A model generated the notes under the pieces. The model ran no database searches, was not told the origin of the DNA, and was given only the letters and a program-made list of their open reading frames with translations. Made by a program: the position numbers and the translations under genes. From a virus: a stretch of 39,622 bases of DNA. Below are positions 38,080-39,622 of this stretch, piece by piece (position 1 is the first letter of the stretch; each line of letters starts with the position of its first letter). The DNA lies in IMG/VR virus record IMGVR_UViG_3300044904_000147, positions 1-39,622 of that record; one strand, written 5' to 3'.

Positions 38080-38895
38080 TTAGTTGAGTAGATACTCCGC
38101 GTGAATGCGAACGACTGATGCGCCGTTGGCCGTAATCACCAACAACGCTACCGGGGAAAGGCTCGGAACGTAGGAATTGGCGATCGCCGTGGTTGAGCCC
38201 GTCGAGGTGGTACAAGTCAACGGCGAGGACAGCACCTGCGTTCCGGTTGTGTTCGGCGTGGATTCCTGCCGAATGTCAAAATTTACCGTCGCCGTGCCGT
38301 TGTCCGTGGAACAGGACAAGCGCGTGAGCGTGAGCGGATTCTTGGGTTTCCATTGGAACTTACCCGCATCGGCGGCCGTGGGATTTTCCAGATTTATGGT
38401 TACGGTGCCCAAATTGTCGGATTTGCAGAGCCATCCGGTTCCGGTCCAGCGCAGCACTTGCGGAGCCGCGCAGCCAGGGGGAGGAAGTAGCTGCGAAGCC
38501 GGAATGACAATGGCCGGAGTGGGTGAGGAAAGCGCGCGCACCTGCAGGAGATTGACGGGGCTGGAGGATTGCGGGACGATCCAGATTTCCTTGAAGTTTT
38601 TGTTGTCCGTCAAATAGTTAGCGGTATAGCTTGTTCCCGCGGGCGTGCCGTTTACGTTCGGTATCAGGTCGACCGAAAACTGCCCGTTTAGCGGAGTTAG
38701 CGTGATGCGGCTTCCGGTGACGACCACGGTTCCATCCGCTCCCGTGAAGGTTTGATTGGCGACGAGCACAATCGTGACGTTGGTCAGGGCAGCGCCGCTC
38801 GGGTCGTAGAGGATGTCCGCAACGGTCGTTTTCGTCTGCGCAAACAGGCCCAGGGGCAAGAGCAGAGCCAAAAAGAATGGCGCGAAGCGTTTCAT
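38080..38895 (-). CDS. Exported protein (271 aa)
   Basis: ATG at 38895 with GAGGTGA before it gives a clear signal peptide (MKRFAPFFLALLLPLGLFAQ). A longer in-frame ORF up to 39171 would put this signal inside a basic low-complexity stretch and was rejected. The mature part holds an SP-linked fold TVADILYDPSGAALTNVTIVLV, which looks like a carboxypeptidase regulatory or Ig-like strand pair, and ends with a beta-rich segment of coat-like type. First gene of the exported block. Confidence 0.8.
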   Translation of the reverse strand: MKRFAPFFLALLLPLGLFAQTKTTVADILYDPSGAALTNVTIVLVANQTFTGADGTVVVTGSRITLTPLNGQFSVDLIPNVNGTPAGTSYTANYLTDNKNFKEIWIVPQSSSPVNLLQVRALSSPTPAIVIPASQLLPPPGCAAPQVLRWTGTGWLCKSDNLGTVTINLENPTAADAGKFQWKPKNPLTLTRLSCSTDNGTATVNFDIRQESTPNTTGTQVLSSPLTCTTSTGSTTAIANSYVPSLSPVALLVITANGASVVRIHAEYLLN

Positions 38896-38906
38896 GTTCT
38901 CACCTC

Positions 38907-39242
38907 TCATTGCAGGTTGGGCTTCAAAAATGGCAGGCCGAGTTTCTGGTAGACCGCCGTAGCGAACGCTGACGTAACCGCCGCTGGTCCCACCACAATT
39001 CCCACCTTCGCGATGGCCGCAACGGCGGCAGCCGGCACGGGAGTCGTTGTGTCGTGGACCCCGGGAAGGACAATGAAACCCTGTGCGGTAATCTCCGCGG
39101 TGGCATCGTTTGGATCGGCCCAGGACGCGGGATAAGCGACCCCGATCGGAGCGTCGTTGCAGACATGCCATCCGGAGATGGTCCTGACGTTCTGCATTTT
39201 CGCGGGGTCCACGTTATTTGTGAAGAAGAAGATTTGCGTCAT
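38907..39242 (-). CDS. Hypothetical protein between tail tip and exported block (111 aa)
   Basis: ATG at 39242, three bases after the tail-tip stop. Contains FFFTNNVDPAKMQNV, then ISGWHVCNDAPIG, then FIVLPGVHDTTTP. It has no signal peptide, unlike the genes that follow. By position it may be the last tail-tip or baseplate component. No family recognised. Confidence 0.72.
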   Translation of the reverse strand: MTQIFFFTNNVDPAKMQNVRTISGWHVCNDAPIGVAYPASWADPNDATAEITAQGFIVLPGVHDTTTPVPAAAVAAIAKVGIVVGPAAVTSAFATAVYQKLGLPFLKPNLQ

Positions 39243-39244
39243 AA

Positions 39245-39622
39245 CTAAGTTTGTAGATTGTGAACAATCGCTCCGTTTGCCAGCGTGTAGCTGTGCTCCG
39301 TGTCCGGGCGAGTCCCGTCATCGTCAGCTTCCGTTTCAAGATGGGCATTCCAAATCTCGCCCGTGTAATGGACTTCGGAATACTTGTCCAAGCTCAGGAC
39401 GGGCAGCCACAATTCCCTATTCAAGAAAAGGTGGGTCAGAGTGACCAGTTCACCATCAGCCATGTCCAACGCCGGGCCATCATATGGGCGGCGGGTTATT
39501 TTTGTCACCGGACGCCATGTATTCCTGGCCGTCAAGAGTGAATCTCCAACACGCAATTCCTTGAATCGGACACTCCCGCGACGGGTTTTCAGCCGCGTAT
39601 TGGGAGAGAAGCACCCATCTTT
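39245..39622 (-). CDS. Tail-tip protein, C-terminal part with Hint domain (continues at left edge)
   Basis: The 3' end of the 947-aa tail-tip gene; bases 39496-39622 repeat 1-127. In whole-protein numbering the Hint domain runs from Cys826 (CFSPNTR) to Asn944. It has GDSLLTAR after the first strand, the block-B-like LTH at 884-886, and ends VHN followed by only three residues, LQT. Cys at the start and His-Asn at the end are the catalytic ends of inteins and Hint proteins. With so short a tail, splicing has little to join, so autocleavage or anchoring is more likely. A start at 39556 would only be an internal TTG. Confidence 0.87.
   Translation of the reverse strand, partial: KDGCFSPNTRLKTRRGSVRFKELRVGDSLLTARNTWRPVTKITRRPYDGPALDMADGELVTLTHLFLNRELWLPVLSLDKYSEVHYTGEIWNAHLETEADDDGTRPDTEHSYTLANGAIVHNLQT
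39496..39622. repeat. Terminal direct repeat, right copy
   Basis: Exact copy of bases 1-127. See the left copy for the interpretation. Confidence 0.95.

Noticed and set aside
39245-39556. A separate 103-codon gene at the right edge.
   Set aside because: It is the end of the tail-tip gene. The frame is open upstream across the repeat, and the supposed start is an internal TTG.
1-39622. tRNA genes or a CRISPR array.
   Set aside because: No T-loop-like GTTCRA with matching stems and no regularly spaced direct DNA repeats were seen on reading the sequence; the protein repeats are too diverged to be CRISPR. No program was run.

Overview
This window is a complete, circular genome of a temperate siphovirus (HK97-type head, long non-contractile tail). 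The first 127 bases recur exactly as the last 127, so the contig closes to about 39,495 bp, and the tail-tip gene that runs off the left edge resumes at the right edge. Nearly all genes lie on the minus strand and should be read from high to low coordinates. Only two convincing genes, both beside the repressor, are on the plus strand. Adjacent genes are packed with ATGA, GTGA or TGATG start/stop overlaps, which implies translational coupling. No tRNA, rRNA, CRISPR array or transposon was seen. The host is probably Gram-negative: the phage encodes a lipoprotein with a lipobox, several Sec signal peptides and an outer-membrane beta-barrel-like domain. An Acidobacteriota-like host would fit the GC-rich, exported repeat proteins, but that is only an impression.

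Layout in transcription order. (1) Control and integration, 29.1-26.0 kb: a superinfection-immunity membrane protein (plus strand) diverges from a Cro/CI-type repressor with a sigma70-like promoter and a palindromic operator. Then come a small plus-strand gene, a tyrosine integrase, and two paralogous small genes bracketing the integrase area. (2) Early accessory block, 26.3-20.2 kb: about twenty tiny coupled genes, many with CxxC zinc-ribbon motifs (Lar-like, NrdR-ribbon-like), plus two winged-helix proteins, one resembling replication initiators. One of these genes contains an antisense fragment of a different integrase. (3) DNA and surface modification, 20.1-16.6 kb: an ORF interrupted by a stop codon, an HNH nuclease, an FkbM-type methyltransferase and a three-domain glycosyltransferase. 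(4) Packaging, head and tail, 16.5-2.6 kb, in classical order: TerS, TerL, small membrane protein, portal, protease, capsid, connectors, tail tube, G/GT frameshift chaperones, tape measure, DUF2460, DUF2163, NlpC/P60-like peptidase, and a 947-aa tail-tip protein ending in a Hint (intein-like) domain. (5) Distal, exported block, 39.2-31.4 kb: seven consecutive genes whose products all start with a signal peptide or lipobox, including a right-handed beta-helix protein and a 784-aa protein made of about 27 ESLxxSDS-type repeats. The same repeat recurs in the neighbouring lipoprotein and at the end of the beta-helix protein. (6) Lysis, 31.4-29.1 kb: coiled-coil membrane protein, M15-type endolysin, a holin-like/beta-barrel fusion and a polytopic membrane protein.

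The head and tail genes build a standard virion. The unusual parts are the seven-gene exported block, the Hint-tailed tip protein, the triple glycosyltransferase with its methyltransferase, and several broken or recoded small genes. Function is assigned from motifs and gene order only; no database search was possible.
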